DNA of 64,000 nucleotides from Gari tellinella (Eukaryota > Mollusca > Bivalvia > Cardiida > Psammobiidae): the NCBI GenBank assembly GCA_922989275.2, contig OV277870.1, forward strand, positions 73,100,579 through 73,164,578, given 5' to 3'. A model generated the notes under the pieces. It saw only the letters and a program-made list of their open reading frames with translations. It ran no database searches and was not told where the DNA came from. This document shows, piece by piece, positions 21,505 to 32,708 of the stretch. The translations under genes were made by a program, and so were the position numbers. Every line of letters starts with the position of its first letter. The stretch's first letter is position 1.

Positions 21505-21680
21505 TACAGTCGAAACTCAATACTTCGATCTCGCTTTAATCGATCTTACCAGTATGCCATAAGTTGAATTCCAATAATTCAATCTCGCTTAAGTCGAACA
21601 TACACGTAAGCCACGTTTTAACTTTGAAATATGGGCATGTTCGAACTAGCGCTAGTTCGAAGAATCGAGTTTCGATTGTA
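21505..21680. mobile_element. TA-target MITE with GTCGAAACTC ends
   Basis: TACAGTCGAAACTCAATACT ... GAATCGAGTTTCGATTGTA, flanked by TA, 176 bp. It contains internal repeats of CTCGCTTAAGTCGA. It lacks core A and core B, so it is a separate Tc1/mariner-like non-autonomous family. Confidence 0.75.
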
Positions 21681-21814
21681 TAATAAATGCATGATAAATG
21701 TTGTAAATGTTGTAAATTGGGCATTTAATTAAATTATCCCCGTCAAAAGTGTGTTGGTGTTTAAGAGATATCCGTTGTATGCTATTAATGCTATATAGTT
21801 AAGGCAATATTTAC

Positions 21815-21942
21815 CTCTGTCTTAAAATGTGGTCGTTCGGCAATAGGTCTCCATTGTCATCCAACCACCTCTCTGGTCTAAAAGTCTAGGGGTCTCCCCA
21901 CACCTTCTCGTCATGGTGTATATACCATACATTAGGAAAGAC
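21815..21942 (-). pseudogene. P450 copy C exon 5 with TAG nonsense codon
   Basis: 128 nt, acceptor ATCGACAG. Reads VFPNVWYIHHDEKVWGDP-stop-TFRPERWLDDNGDLLPNDHIL. The stop is TAG at 21886-21888; copies A, B and D have TGG at this codon. The first residues (VFP) also differ from V(M/I)AN in the other copies. The donor GTAAAT is intact. Confidence 0.9.
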
Positions 21943-22115
21943 CTGTCGATTAAATGTAGCAATTCTGTAATTACGCACACCAGACAAGACCGCTGCTGTA
22001 ATACTTCACAAAATTGATGAATATTGTTTTCAAAACATAGTATCAGTCATGTTAAAACATTGTCTATTCGATTCAGTTATAGTGACATCACAGACAAATT
22101 GAAATGTACATCATA

Positions 22116-22422
22116 TACAGCGCTCCCTCTCTACAACGACACCCAATGAGAGACAAAAATGAGTTCGGTGTTCGGAGGGAGTCGTTGTAGGGAGAGACAT
22201 TGACTTACATTTGCAAACAGCTTAACGCGAGGTCTGACCTGGATTCAAGCTGTTTGAACTCGTCATTATGTTTAAGAAAACAGCAGACGACAATTTTAAG
22301 CAGACGGTATTGCAGCCATGAAAGCTTTAGATATAATTGTCCTGTTTAGGGAACTGCGGCAAAAGTCGTTGCAAGGAAGGAGTCGTTGTTGAGAGAGCCG
22401 TTGTAGGGAGGGAAGACTGTTT
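22116..22422. mobile_element. M1 MITE, core shortened
   Basis: TACAGCGCTCCCTCTCTACA ... GTAGGGAGGGAAGACTGTTTA. The core has lost one arm of its palindrome (GCAAACAGCTTAACGCGAGGTCTGACC...). In intron 4 of copy C. Confidence 0.75.
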
Positions 22423-23181
22423 ATCCGATCAAATCGGTTACTAGCACAAACGCTTACACTCGGCGTACTGAGCTAGATTAGACAGTAATTCAAAATCAGA
22501 AAAAAGAATAGACATTTTTTACTACATTTTCATTTACTCGTATACCCTTGAAACTTGGACACTTCAATTTTCCAATTAAATCTAGTCACCGTTTGACTTT
22601 TAGGATTGATTTTACAATATATTACATAATTACAAATAGTACAGACACTGACTATAGGGCTCTTACGAAAGCTATCCGATCGGGTTCTACACTATAAGCA
22701 CAATACAATCGTATTCTTTAGAGGTACGATACTCGTCGCGATGGTTGAATATGTTAAGAGACATGTTGGACCGTCTTTAATTTGATACTACATGAACATA
22801 GAGGTTTTATATATGTTCACCTATTGACATCATATACACTTTAAAAGTACACAGGGGCAATATTATTAAAATAATACACTTAAAATAAACCCACGTCTTC
22901 ATAGAAATACAATGTACATACTTTCAGTCGATTCATAGAAGAGAGAAGACTCCCTGTTCAGGTAGAGGACTATGGTTAATACGTTAGCTGTTGAATCCTA
23001 AATGGAGAATAGGGTACTTTGTCATACGTAAAGGACTTGCATTAATGTAAATTATTGCTTGAAATGATAAACGTATTTATTTAATACGAGCGATAAGACT
23101 GCGTGTAATGGTAAATGGTTTTCAGGCAATTAGTTTGTAATTGACCATACACTAATGAGTACCGTAAAAAGTACTACATAC
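22423..23181. other. Intron 4 of copy C, nothing recognised
   Basis: No MITE termini, ORF or exon-like segment visible apart from a weak M5-like GTACGATACTCGTCGCGAT at about 22721. Confidence 0.4.
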
Positions 23182-23447
23182 TAATGACTTTGGTGGTATT
23201 TGATATCCTTCAAACACAATGCCTTCTTCACAATAGTGGGGAAGCAACAAAGGTACTGGAGTTAAGTAGCGCAATGCCTCTAGAACAGCAGCCTCTGTGA
23301 ACACACAGTCACGTCTATCAGACAACACTGGGAGCCTCTCTCTGCCCACCACCCTGTCCAGCTCAGCCTGAATCTTGGCTTGGTACTCGGGATAGTTTAG
23401 TACACACAGCAGCAATGATGAAAGAGTTGATAAAGATGTCAGAATAC
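23182..23447 (-). CDS. P450 copy C exon 4 (I-helix end to K-helix)
   Basis: 266 nt, acceptor CTCCAG. Joined to exon 3 it gives GAGILTSLSTLSSLLLCVLN, then PEYQAKIQAELDRVVGRERL and K-helix EALR (ExxR). The oxygen-binding motif reads A-G-I-L-T-S, with Leu where P450s normally have Asp or Glu. Confidence 0.92.
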
Positions 23448-24743
23448 CTGGAGTGAGTTTATTATCAGATGTATAACTTGCGATGATTTTTAAACACTTA
23501 CAACAATGACAATGTCAATAGTTTATTTGCAATATAAGGCCTCCGGTCTATAATACCACCAGTAAAGTAACATGAGCGACATCGTTGTATTATTATACAA
23601 ACTTTTACAAACGATATGAACATATTGAATTATTCTAATGTTTAAAACAAACAAGATAAACGTGTAACTATGATACTAGTATTAATGTAGATCACTTTAT
23701 TCATGACACCAAACATATCACATTTGTGTGAAGTGACAAAATTAAATATTTATTTTGTCCACATGGTATATAGCAATAATACATGTACATAAAAAAATTT
23801 ATTACCATGTTCTAATATCAGGAGTCTATTGTAAATTGACTGTGACTTATTAGATCATGATAATAACTGTTAAAAGCAAGGCGTCATGGTTTAAAGTTGC
23901 TCTGTATTTAAATGCAATGACGAGGTATCTAGATAGTGCATATATACTGTCTTTTCTGTTGTCTGACATGATTTTAATGAATAGTTTTTGGCATATAACA
24001 GAGTTAAGCCAATTATATTTAAAGAACTGTTTTCGCAACTCACTAAACATAGGGCAAGAAAATGCATTTAATCCTCTATTGTATAAACATCGTTTTTCAA
24101 ACAGAAATGACAGAATCTGGGGTCTCTTTCGATGTTCAAATGGCGTCCCTTTTCTATCATAAGTTTATGACCTGAACAGCGAAAGTTGGCCAGATTCCGT
24201 TTAGACATGTAAGGTAAAGGTATTGATAAGTATGTTTCTGGATTTAATGCATTTTTATACAGTTTATAGGTTAAAGCTATGGGCGAAGAGTTTATACCTG
24301 CAAGTATATCTTTGTTTGCACAATCGACTAGTCTTTCAGAGAACAGTTTAATGAAAGCTTTGGCATCGCCAATTTAATCCACTATCAATGCATAGCCTTA
24401 CCCAAATGTGTATAATAGGCGTTTTATATATGTTGCCCGGTTAGTTCTTCCACTTTCATCTATACGGCGTAACATAATGTAGCACTGTTTTGGTTCCTTG
24501 ACATGGTTAGTATATGAGTCCAATATCTAACATAATTAATCATATATGTTGTGGACAAGGGGTATCTTCGACATTCACTTAATGCAAAAAAGTTTGAAAC
24601 ATTTTGGTTAGAGAGACAGAGAAGAGAGTTTCTTCCCGAAGTTGATATATCTAGACTGAACTATTTTATTCTTATAAAATGGTTAATCTGTTCAGTAAAC
24701 TTCACTTAAGCCTCTATATACATGTAATAAAGACCTCCAATAC
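23448..24743. other. Intron 3 of copy C, nothing recognised
   Basis: AT-rich. Open frames of up to 101 codons on the plus strand (about 23857-24162) have no recognisable domain and no splice logic. I see no repeat termini. Confidence 0.4.
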
Positions 24744-24882
24744 CTGCCCCAATTGTTTCCAAAGTTATTGCCATAATTCTTTCGTCTGTAAAGAAAACGT
24801 CTCGACCTTCTTTCTGTGCCTTCAGTTGTTCGCCAATGAAGAAATCTACAAAGCCCCTCACTTCACCTGGCCTGTATGTAGC
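24744..24882 (-). CDS. P450 copy C exon 3
   Basis: 139 nt, acceptor AATATAG, donor GTATTGG. Encodes ATYRPGEVRGFVDFFIGEQL, then KEGRDVFFTDERIMAITLET and IGAG, the start of the I-helix. Intact. Confidence 0.92.
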
Positions 24883-25108
24883 CTATATTAAGTACAATCC
24901 ATGTTTGGCTATTTATGTGCTCTCTGATCTGAGTCTACACGTTTAGCATAGAACAAGTGCATTCTACACAGGTGATCTGTTTGTAAATGACGAGTTCAAT
25001 CGTACATATGGTTCAATGTGTTAAAAAAGAAATGAGAGCATACATTATATTTCCAACGAAGCGCTATTTCACGTCATTAACTATAACTCTTGAAATACTT
25101 GTTCGTAC

Positions 25109-25246
25109 CTTTTTCAGAGGAAATTATGTTAGCTATTTCCGCCAACCAAGCACTTTTTATACCTTCTCCTAGAAAACCTGTTGGAACATCTGTGATATCA
25201 TTATATGGAACAATGTCAATACTTTCTGCATCTTTATATGTGTATG
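25109..25246 (-). other. Orphan exon-like segment in intron 2 of copy C
   Basis: A 138-nt segment flanked by a possible acceptor (CCTGTTTTAAG) and a good donor (AAAAAG|GTACG). One frame is open and non-repetitive: YTYKDAESIDIVPYNDITDV, then PTGFLGEGIKSAWLAEIANI and ISSEK. It is not one of the six P450 exons and has no counterpart in the introns of copy B. It could be a cryptic or alternative exon, a captured fragment of another gene, or chance. I do not recognise the protein. Confidence 0.35.
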
Positions 25247-25329
25247 CTTAAAACAGGCTGAACGTGCAGCAAAAAGCTTCCGAATGAGCTGTCTATTTCA
25301 TTTTCACCCTGATGTTAGTGATCATCCGT

Positions 25330-25665
25330 CTAAACACATTGAACATTAGCATCGAGTACACCCATTGTTTACAATTTACCTGTGAATAGTACACTTGTCC
25401 AATGAAAACAGTGTACTCCCTGAACAAACTTCTCCCAAAACTACTAGAAGTCCCATGAGAGAATAGATAAAGTACAAAGTGACCGTGAAATTAAAATGAA
25501 TGCAATAAAAAGAAAAACCAGTAGAATATGTAGTTTAGCCCATTCACATCCTTACCCGGAGTAGCACAATTATTTGTAAACAGTGTAGATCCTGACCAGA
25601 GACCGCTTAACGCGGCGTTTAATCAGGGTCCAAACTATTTTAATTAACAGTTTGGCACTTAGTTT
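25330..25665. repeat. Degenerate M5/M3 material
   Basis: 25335-25400 resembles an M5 arm (AACACATTGAACATTAGCAT, GTGAATAGTACACTTGTCC). 25560-25650 is an eroded core A (GTAAACAGTGTAGATCCTGA, GACCGCTTAACGCGGCGTT, TCAGGGTCCAAACTATTTT). Termini not preserved. Confidence 0.45.
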
Positions 25666-25979
25666 TATATTCCTTCATAATTCAAAACTTGAGGAAAATC
25701 TTATATTGTAGATCCTGTCTTAAAAACAACATACGTGCCAAATCCGCTGTCATTGGGGTGTATGTATATAAGCGTGAAAATATAAGAAAATATGCAGGTG
25801 AGTCTTCCCAAAATAGATAGGAGGCCGCCAAGTTTGCAGGTTCGCTAGCGGAATTAATCGATCTTTATCCTAATTGTGACGTCAGTTGTACCCTCGCATG
25901 ATGTATTTACTTTAACAGGGTTGCTAGAGAGTAAGGCTACAGATAAGAGCGAGTAAACTGAACAATCCAACATTTTCTA

Positions 25980-26105
25980 AATCATTTCAACACCAAATCC
26001 TATGGTGTTACTATTCATTAGAATCGTCTCGAAGAGACGATTCTAATGAGTAGTGACACCATAGGGTTTTATGCAGAAATAAAGATTGTAGTTTTTGAAT
26101 ACTCC
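25980..26105. repeat. Fold-back element, GTCTCGAAGAGAC apex
   Basis: Arms CCTATGGTGTTACTATTCAT and AGTAGTGACACCATAGGGTT pair around apex GAATCGTCTCGAAGAGACGA. The same apex is inside unrelated arms at 1740 and 45998. It could give a long RNA hairpin if transcribed with the P450 intron. Confidence 0.7.
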
Positions 26106-26856
26106 CCTTATCTGGAACACTGTAGTGAGTAAGTCATTATTTTTTTCTAATAAAAAAGCTTTAGAATGTGATTTTTCGATAAACTGCCTGCTATACGAAT
26201 GATGGTAAAATTAGACTTTATGATAGATGGAAAACTTATCAAACCTTTGTGTTTACACGAAATGATTATTATACCAAACACATACAAACAATCAGCCAAT
26301 CACGTGTCTTCAATAACGGCATGCTGCATGAATTAAGTACTCTTATTACAATTAGTCAATTCCTCGTGGAATTAACCCGACAAGTTACTCTCTTGTTTTC
26401 AACAACAGCCATACACCACCCGTTGAGACAACTTTGCATTTACATCGACAAGGGGCTAACAGTTGGCTTGCCGCGATCGGAAGTGTACAATGACAACGGC
26501 ATGCCTCTGCTAATGAACAATTACAACATATGGGGAGTATTCTTTAGAAATACAAGGGCGTTAAGCCGCGAGTATGGCCCGTTTCGAACTAGTCAAAGTA
26601 TTTCGTGAATAAAAGTGCTATTTAATAACAATAAAAATAAAGCTGGAAATCATAAGCGTTCACCTTACAGGAATATTTGCTTTGACATCAACCTTATATT
26701 AATAAAATATACGGATATCAGATTTTAACTGATTAAGTTTTTTCTATTCTTCATAAATTGCCTTTCTCTCTTGTTAAGTACATACACCTAAAGAGTATAA
26801 ATGACGTCATACAAGTAAATAATATGGCGGCCTCCATAAAAGCTCGTTAAACCATC
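26106..26856. other. No recognisable feature; one unassigned ORF
   Basis: Includes a 119-codon open frame (26249-26608, plus strand) whose translation shows no motif, signal or domain I recognise and no promoter or splice context. I do not call it a gene. Confidence 0.35.
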
Positions 26857-27767
26857 TTAAGGTAGCGTTTCACGAAATGATTGGTAAAATAGTCGTTTTA
26901 TACTTTTTTACAAATCCTGATAGATAAAGGTATTTTCAACAAGTTACCAAATTCTCTCTTGCTTAAACAAACGCTTTCTCGGTCATTTTACCAGTAAATC
27001 ACGCGTCTGAATCCCCGTTGGGTGCCTCGATTGCGAAGATTACGTGACTAGATAGGTGGTTTATTCCGAGGCTGTCAGAGGTGATTTACGACTTTTACCG
27101 TATTAAAATCGTTACTTTTATATGATTGGCTTTGTAAATTTGGGGCGGAGTTTAACGAAATGGTTGATGATAAGCTGGGTCATGTTATTTGTTGAAAAAG
27201 AAGGTCTTAGTTGAATACCGGGCGGTCACGAGAGCCTAATTGACACATCAGTCAGTTAATTGGAGTTTCCGGCATAACATAATTTGAAGCAAGCGGTATT
27301 TTAGAACACCCCTAACTTTCGCAGTTGGGGTTCGATTTTCGTGCAGGTTAAAGCAGATAAAAGGGTATTATCTCCTCGAGGGAACCATGTCTCAGAAATT
27401 GTATAAGTAGCTCCAGTGGTCCGTTATTAAGCGTTACGTAATAGTGGTCGACTTTAAACCGTAAAAAAACTTTGATGTTACATAATAAAGGTTTGAAGCG
27501 GTTTTTAAAACAAACTGAGACACGGATCCCTAGATATGTTTATAAAGAGTATTTTGGGCAATTTTAATCATGATACAAATAAAGATGGCTTTGGTATCGT
27601 TGTTTGATTTTTTTTTTAAATGTTCTTATAAAATCGTAAAAAATTGAAATATATTTTGTAAATTGGCATTTTCACCCGTCAGCTATACAATTGGGGGGAA
27701 AATCATCAATCACGACAATAAATTAGAAAAATCCGCTTGCAGTATCGATCGTAAACCGCTACCTTAA
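26857..27767. mobile_element. Possible 0.9-kb TTAA-bounded element
   Basis: Left TTAAGGTAGCGTTTCACGAA; right, reverse complemented, TTAAGGTAGCGGTTTACGAT. The imperfect 19-nt inverted termini with TTAA at each end are piggyBac-like. The 0.9 kb between them has no transposase frame and no core palindrome. Only the ends support it. Confidence 0.55.
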
Positions 27768-28859
27768 AAGTGCTATAAACGTTTTATTTCGAAAATGTTT
27801 GAAAGTCTTTCAATTCTTTTTCACTTTGAATACATTAACATTTTAATAGTTTTAATATGTGATGAAAATTCCTCCGTATTCTATTAAATCCGTAATTCTT
27901 TTCTGTAATTCATTTTTTTTGCAAGGAAAGGGTGCTTTTTCTATTGAGATGTCCGTACTTCCAAAATTTACAGTGAAAGCTGCATTTTTACACCGATTGA
28001 CTTTTAAAAAGCATAAATCGTTTTAATGTATCTGATTTTATAGAAACATCAAATAATTTGATGCCAAATAACGTTAAATAAATATTTGGCTAGAATAGTC
28101 ACCAGTCAATAGTTTACTTATGACGAGACAATTTCAAAGAGGAATTTTGTTCAATACACCGGTAAATGGAACAAATGGAGTGACTTTTGAATGTATTTGC
28201 AACCCGATTAGAATCAGTGGTTTGATCAGGATCAACCATATGCAGACAGGTAATGTTAAAAACTAACTATGTCGGTGGAAAACCAAGCAAGTTTATAATG
28301 TTAGCGTTTCGTGAAATATAGATATGGATATATTGCAGAATTTGTAACGGATATGGTGGATTCGTAACATGCTCGACTATAATACCAGGGATTGAAGTTT
28401 GATCCCCTTCCGAACCAAGTATTTCGGGTGAGACCTTATTAAATCGGGGCCCAACGTATCAGTGCTTTACAATGAGCATCTAAAAGAACCAGCGAACTCT
28501 GACAGTAATTATGGTATCGCCCTCGGTTTTCTGTAACCGTTCCCATCTCATATCCATGGGGCGACCAAACCAATTCCCTTCAGTACGTCGACAGAACTTT
28601 GATTTTTATATCTAAGTCGATTTATCATTTTTACAGGTCTTTGTTGAATGTGAATGTGTCTGATAATACTGTGAACTATTTCTAAAACCGTTTATATTTT
28701 ATCCACACTGAATATTAAATGTACTTACTGCACACATTGCAAAATGTTGGTAGGGCGTGGAATGTCGGTTAAGGTAGTTGAGTCAGTATATATATATAGT
28801 ATACGATATGGTGCATTTTAGAATGAAATGCATCAAACAATTGAAACAATGAATAATAC
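27768..28859. other. Intron 2 of copy C, nothing recognised
   Basis: AT-rich sequence with a short TA microsatellite (about 28789-28799). No exon or repeat termini seen. Confidence 0.4.
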
Positions 28860-29072
28860 CTTTTTCTTGTAAAAGAAACGTCTAATAATGTTCTGTTTAG
28901 CAGATTCAATCTTTTCAAAAGCCGTCTTATACACCCCAGGGATAAAACGTAGAAACGGAAATGACATCATGACAACATTGACCCCAGGGTCAAGAAAATA
29001 ATCAGCCATTTCGTCAAAGTCCCAGAACATGTTTACATCTTCGTCGTCATCTTTAAGGCCATGGCCACCAAG
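28860..29072 (-). CDS. P450 copy C exon 2
   Basis: 213 nt, phase 0 at both ends, acceptor TTTTTAG, donor GTATTA. Encodes LGGHGLKDDDEDVNMFWDFD, the F/G-region MADYFLDPGVNVVMMSFPFL and ESAKQNIIRRFFYKKK. Intact. Confidence 0.92.
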
Positions 29073-29353
29073 CTAAAAACATAAAAAGGAAAAGAAAAGG
29101 AAAACCATATTGGACACTTTTCCAGGGCAAGAACAGAAATCTCATAAAGGAAGTTTAAAAACTAATTATTTAAAGACTCGGCATATTTTAATGTGAATTA
29201 GAATATACTGAGTGTTAAACATTGCCACATTATAATGTGAGACTTACCACACCGGGTAACATTTTACATACATTTAAAATTGTTCACAAAGTTTAAGGTT
29301 TATGTTGTCCATGACACATTTTGCATAGAATATTTATAATTTTAAAAGAAATA

Positions 29354-29430
29354 AATCCTATTGGGAATCGAACCCACATCCTTTTATCCTATTGCAAGTA
29401 CCCGTACACGCTACCTATTACTCTGACTCG
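29354..29430 (-). repeat. tRNA-like SINE head
   Basis: On the minus strand: AGAGTAATAGGTAGCGTGTA (A-box-like) and GATGTGGGTTCGATTCCCAA (B box) with AATAGGATTTATTTC following. It looks like a degenerate tRNA-derived SINE. Confidence 0.5.
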
Positions 29431-29977
29431 ATTATTGATTTCATTTCAATACAAATGGGACAATATCTTTAGTATATTATGAAAGGTAGGTAACTCCTGA
29501 ACGAATTCGTGGTTTGTGACGCATTTAACCTCTACGGCTGCTGGAATCGTCCTAAAGGTCATAGCCCACGGGTCAAAATCCGACTATACAACACTTGCTG
29601 TTGCATCACAAAAAAGTAAACAAAAATAAATAAAGCGTTATTGTGAAATATATTGAATCAATAGAGAAACAACCAAATATAGACTTGCAACATACTTCTA
29701 TAATGTAGAAACTGTCTCTAATTATATGAATTCAAATAGAAATTAGTGTTTAAGGAATAAAGAAGAAATATTACAAACGGAACGCAATTTTCAAAAATTA
29801 CACAGTGCCGTTGAAACAGAAATTATATATATACATAAAAAGCCGAAAACATGTCGAAGTTCCGAAAGTCTCTGCGTATGAACAGAGAATCAATAGAATG
29901 CACCTAAACATAATGAAATGTGTAAACTGATAATACAGCACCGCTGAAAAAATCGCGTTTGACCCAGACTATCATTA
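29431..29977. other. No recognisable feature
   Basis: Intron-1 sequence of copy C without visible termini, palindromes or ORFs. Confidence 0.4.
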
Positions 29978-30209
29978 CTAACCCTTTCAACCCTAATTTT
30001 TTTTATGGTTTTTATAATCCTTTTGGACTCTTCTAGTAGAAGTATTTTGAACCAGTCTTCTGTTATATTTTTGGCATGACAACAAAAGCAAATGAAATTA
30101 TCAAACAGTGCATACTCTGATCAGAGAGCTCCTATAGGAGCCCTCTGATAAGGGTCTACACTGTTTGCATCAGTAACCTCTACAGAGGGTTGTAGGGTTG
30201 AAAGGGCTC
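29978..30209. mobile_element. M5 MITE
   Basis: CTAACCCTTTCAACCCTAAT ... GTTGTAGGGTTGAAAGGG. The core is GATCAGAGAGCTCCTATAGG with AGCCCTCTGATAAGGGTCTA, a relative of core A but with GAGGGCTC at the apex. The TTAA target is degenerate. Confidence 0.7.
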
Positions 30210-30627
30210 ACTTCTACAGTCATTGTTTCAAAGACACTGACACACTGTCCAGAATGTGTCCCGGGTGTACACGGTTTTCTTTTAATTTTCAGTTGTGAGC
30301 AGCTAGCTCATAACTGATCTGGAACAACTTCCATCAAATAGGTTTGTTTAATCTGGATTAGGCATGAGTATTTAGGTTATTTTACTCAGAGCACAAACGT
30401 TTTTCCTTTACCTTGGAATTTTCGGAGATGTAACATCCCTCATTTTTAAGAAACATCTTTTTATACATGTATAGTATATGGTTAATATACTAATACCATT
30501 TATTATACCTGTCAGCTATAGACAGGTGAAACAATCTTGTTTCAATTCCAATAAGGTCTAATTTGATAACTGATAAAACTATTACTAAAACCACTTACAT
30601 ATTCTTCTTTAAAGTCCTGATAATTTG

Positions 30628-30795
30628 ATTTGATTTAATTTGTTATGATTTGTATACACTGTTACAGGCACACATCGACACTTGGGTAGAACCACCGACT
30701 TTCCGCAAGCAAGCTTGAAGGCTTTCTCACATGAAAAATCCGAATGACCCGACAGGGATTCGAACTCACAGCGATGAGGATAAAGTCACGGGGGA
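30628..30795 (-). mobile_element. tRNA-derived SINE, partial
   Basis: Minus strand: GAGTTCGAATCCCTGTCGGG (B box), ATTCGGATTTTTCATGTGAG, GGAAAGTCGGTGGTTCTACC and an AATC-rich tail. Same family as 63386-63665, which is longer. The A-box half is eroded here. Confidence 0.7.
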
Positions 30796-31020
30796 TGCTT
30801 CTTTTTTTTGCTCAATTTACATAGCCATGTACCGTACAACTAACTGGTAATACATGTATGTATGTGTTTTAGTTAAGTTTTCCAATGGCGAGTTTTATAT
30901 TTACTGTCATACTCTTATGTAGCAAAGCAAGAGAAGTTGGTCAATGCCTATAGGATATTTCCTTGCAACTAATGCAATAATTCACAAAACCTTTTTCAAA
31001 GCATACTCTTACTATATGCT

Positions 31021-31387
31021 TTAACCCTTTGAACCTTATTCCCGCTTAAATGCGTCATTTTCAAACAATGTACATGTGAACACAGGGCCCCGACATGATT
31101 ACTTTTTGAGAGAAAAAATCATCAGAAGGTATATATACCTTCTGATGATTTTTTTTCTCTCTGAAAGAAATCGTGTCGGGGCCCTGTGCATGTGAATAGT
31201 ACACTTGCCCTGTGCAAACAGTGAAAACCCAGATCAGAGGGCTCCGAAAGGAGCCCTCTGGTCAGGGTCTTCACTGTTTGTCATAATGCCAAACATTGAC
31301 AAAAACAACCCTTAAAAGTCAGAAATGGACTAGATTAAAATGAAAACTTGAATTGTCCATTTAAAGTTTCAGGGAGGAAAGAGTTAA
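31021..31387. mobile_element. M5 MITE interrupted by a nested MITE
   Basis: TTAACCCTTTGAACCTTATT ... GTTTCAGGGAGGAAAGAGTTAA. The M5 core (GATCAGAGGGCTCCGAAAGG, then AGCCCTCTGGTCAGGGTC) lies at about 31222-31280. The element is split by the insertion at 31081-31188. Confidence 0.8.
31081..31188. mobile_element. 108-bp hAT-like fold-back MITE, 8-bp TSD
   Basis: The element is an almost complete hairpin: CACAGGGCCCCGACATGATT ... AATCGTGTCGGGGCCCTGTG, apex AAGGTATATATACCTT. It is flanked by the direct 8-mer CATGTGAA (31073-31080 and 31189-31196). An 8-bp duplication with CAGGGCC-type ends fits the hAT superfamily; this is inferred from structure. Confidence 0.85.
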
Positions 31388-31644
31388 AGACATTACTTTA
31401 CCTAGCTTTGGTTGTTACACCTAGTCCAGTAAAAAGTTTGAATAAAAGCATGCGAAGCAAATTTCTAGGCAAAAAATCAGTGAAACTTCTCATGTTAGGA
31501 CCGTCCCTAATTTTTAATGTTATGGTTTGAAAACTACTTGAATTTGAGTGTGTCAGAGCCTCTCTAGACAACATAAAATTACTATCCCACAGGTCCATCC
31601 TTAACAGTTACTTTCACACCTAGTAAGAACAATTGGGGGCGGGG

Positions 31645-31969
31645 GTGGGGTATTGAATGGACTGGGAAAATGTCTTTCACTCTTTGATCAACCAAATATC
31701 GTCTGTTTGAATACATGCATATACTGTTGCTATTTTAGTTCGTTGGCGTTTAGTTTCAACTGGAAAAACATATTACTCCACTTAATTCATATTCTGTTTC
31801 CAGTCATTCCGAATTTGATGAAGAAATACCCTTGACTCGAGAGCTTCATATATGGCAATAAGAAGATTTTTCCTAAGCTTATTTCTATTAAACCCTAACT
31901 TACATTGAAAACAATGCGGAGCGAGGTTAGACCAGGAGTTAACTAATTTTGTTATCAGACTACATTATA
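31645..31969. repeat. Duplicated intron-1 segment of copy C
   Basis: Matches 37740-37990 (ATATCGTCTGTTTGAATACA versus ATTTCGTCTGTTTAAATTCA, CAACTGGAAAAACATATTAC versus AACTGGAAAATCATATTAC) and, at its 3' end, 7960-8035. It is part of the segmental duplication carrying P450 exon 1. Confidence 0.75.
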
Positions 31970-31991
31970 CTCTGGGTGCCAGTGAGTTCTA

Positions 31992-32018
31992 CCCCCCCCC
32001 CCCCCCCCCCCCCCCCCC
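31992..32018. repeat. C27 homopolymer
   Basis: 27 consecutive C in the left arm of the long-TIR element. The right arm has only GCACCCCCC at the matching place. It is either an expansion or a length-uncertain assembly region. Confidence 0.9.
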
Positions 32019-32708
32019 TTAGAGTTTTTTTCATGGGTACCCAAAATGTTTAGTAGGGTCTACTGAATCATAATCGCGGATGTACTCAAAAATAAACTCT
32101 TTTAGGCTATGTGTATTTTAACCGTTTCCATGGCAATCCCCCATTTTTGTAATGATGACCGATACCTGAAAAATAATCTATATCACATTCAGTTTTTGTC
32201 CTAAACACATAAAACTGGTAACAAATTGAACATAAGACATTGGGCTTTTATTTCCAATTATTTTCTCTTAAATATCTCATTTGTAAACTTTTAACATTTT
32301 TATCCTACAAATATCAGAAAACAACTTCAAATGTAGTTTAAAAGGATGACAAAATCATCGGAAAACAAAATATCCAACTTAAAGACCAACAAATTAGCTT
32401 TAAGTAATTTATCTTAGTTTTTTCCATGGCAACCCCCCAATTTTGTGTTATAATGGGCAATACCTACAAAATTGCCCGTATCACAGTAAGTTTTGATCCT
32501 AAACATATAATGTTAACATTAATATTCATGAATATGCAAATGAGATATTTAAAAGAAAATAATTGGAAATAAAAGCCCAATGTCTTATGTTCAATTTGGT
32601 ACCAGTTTTATATGTTTAGGACAAAATCTGACCGTGATATGGATGATTTTTCAGGTATTGGTCATCATAACAAAAAATTGGGGTTGCCATGGAAAGGGTT
32701 AAAATAAT

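Noticed and set aside
23857..24162. 101-codon ORF as an extra gene within intron 3 of copy C.
   Set aside because: No domain, no splice logic, and both strands carry comparable open frames here.
26249..26608. 119-codon ORF.
   Set aside because: No recognisable motif, no splice or promoter context, and no similarity to the P450 exons or TE proteins nearby.
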